From the NCBI GenBank assembly GCA_007116425.1, contig SKIL01000130.1, forward strand, positions 1 to 5,932: a stretch of DNA of 5,932 bases. Direction: 5' to 3'. A program made the position numbers and the translations under genes. The stretch is from Bacteriovoracaceae bacterium (GTDB lineage Bacteria > Bdellovibrionota > Bacteriovoracia > Bacteriovoracales > Bacteriovoracaceae). Of this stretch, positions 5,753-5,932 are shown in pieces. The notes beneath the pieces are model-generated. The model was given only the letters and a program-made list of their open reading frames with translations. It was not told the DNA's origin and ran no database searches. How positions within the stretch are numbered: the stretch's first letter is position 1; each line of letters begins with the position of its first letter.

Positions 5753-5932
5753 ATGAATAGTTTTCTGGAAATTAAAAAAATTGTTTTTGTAATGGGGCTT
5801 CTTTTGTCCTCTAGTGCGTATTCACAAATCAGTGGCGGGGGAGCTGGTGATTTCTATACCGGCCCCGGCGCCGGTGGAGATTTTAATCTTGACTCCAGAA
5901 CAATCGGAAACCTTCAACGCCAAGTCGAGCTA
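5753..5932 (+). CDS. Small secreted protein, family A copy 2 (paralogue), 3' end outside window
   Basis: Sixty residues are visible. A signal peptide (core IVFVMGLLLSSSA, cleavage likely after A-Y-S24) leads to a Gly-rich linker (SGGGAGDFYTGPGAGG) longer than in copy 1. The block FNLDSRTIGNLQRQVEL (44-60) then differs from copy 1 at only three residues. The frame is open at the edge. ATG 5753 is preferred because GAG lies 6 nt upstream; ATG 5747, two codons earlier, is the alternative but has no spaced ribosome binding site. The gene follows copy 1 after 12 bp in the same operon. The linker is encoded by an unusually GC-rich patch (about 5857-5875) in an otherwise AT-rich gene. Confidence 0.82.
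   Translation, partial: MNSFLEIKKIVFVMGLLLSSSAYSQISGGGAGDFYTGPGAGGDFNLDSRTIGNLQRQVEL
5882..5932 (+). repeat. Direct repeat, copy 2, in secreted-protein gene 2
   Basis: Partner of 5426-5476, in the same reading frame relative to its gene. It reaches the last base of the window, so the true repeat may be longer. Confidence 0.9.

Noticed and set aside
5858..5875. Small GC-rich inverted repeat (ACCGGC...GCCGGT)
   Set aside because: It lies inside the coding sequence for the Gly/Pro linker, has only 6 bp and no T run, and is best explained by the codons used.

Overview
The window reads like a chromosomal stretch from an AT-rich, Gram-negative bacterium. A Bdellovibrio/Bacteriovorax-type predator (Bdellovibrionota) is my best guess. 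This rests on the style of the genes: a lipoprotein trypsin with C-terminal leucine-rich repeats, a tandem-repeat plus beta-lactamase-fold hydrolase, a stand-alone RRM protein, and several secreted proteins I do not recognise. No phylogenetic marker is present, so the assignment is an inference. Five of the seven protein genes begin with an apparent signal peptide, so most of the window encodes exported proteins.

Left part (1-1620). A trypsin-family serine protease runs leftward off the window edge. Its visible C-terminus is entering leucine-rich repeats. Across a 276-bp divergent spacer, a small single-RRM RNA-binding protein runs rightward. It has a recognisable sigma70-type promoter, a roughly 120-nt leader with a bulged stem, a good ribosome binding site and a strong intrinsic terminator.

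Middle (1621-4301). Two leftward genes encode exported proteins. The upstream one is a 637-residue hydrolase: a signal peptide, five repeats of about 53 residues, then a serine beta-lactamase/transpeptidase-fold domain, an architecture like that of polyglycine hydrolases. Downstream, after a GC-rich hairpin, comes a Trp-rich 214-residue secreted protein of unknown family. Its start codon lies inside a perfect 31-bp palindrome followed by a T tract.

Right part (4302-5932). A 215-bp divergent spacer carries a perfect 13-bp inverted repeat and a small palindrome next to the start of a rightward helix-turn-helix regulator. The regulator is followed within 3 bp by a small secreted protein and then, 12 bp later, by a second one cut by the window edge. 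The two secreted proteins share a near-identical 17-residue block after their signal peptide and Gly-rich linker (46/51 identical bases). They look like tandem duplicates of a family I do not recognise, co-transcribed with their probable regulator. This regulator plus secreted-paralogue cassette is the best candidate here for an undescribed system.
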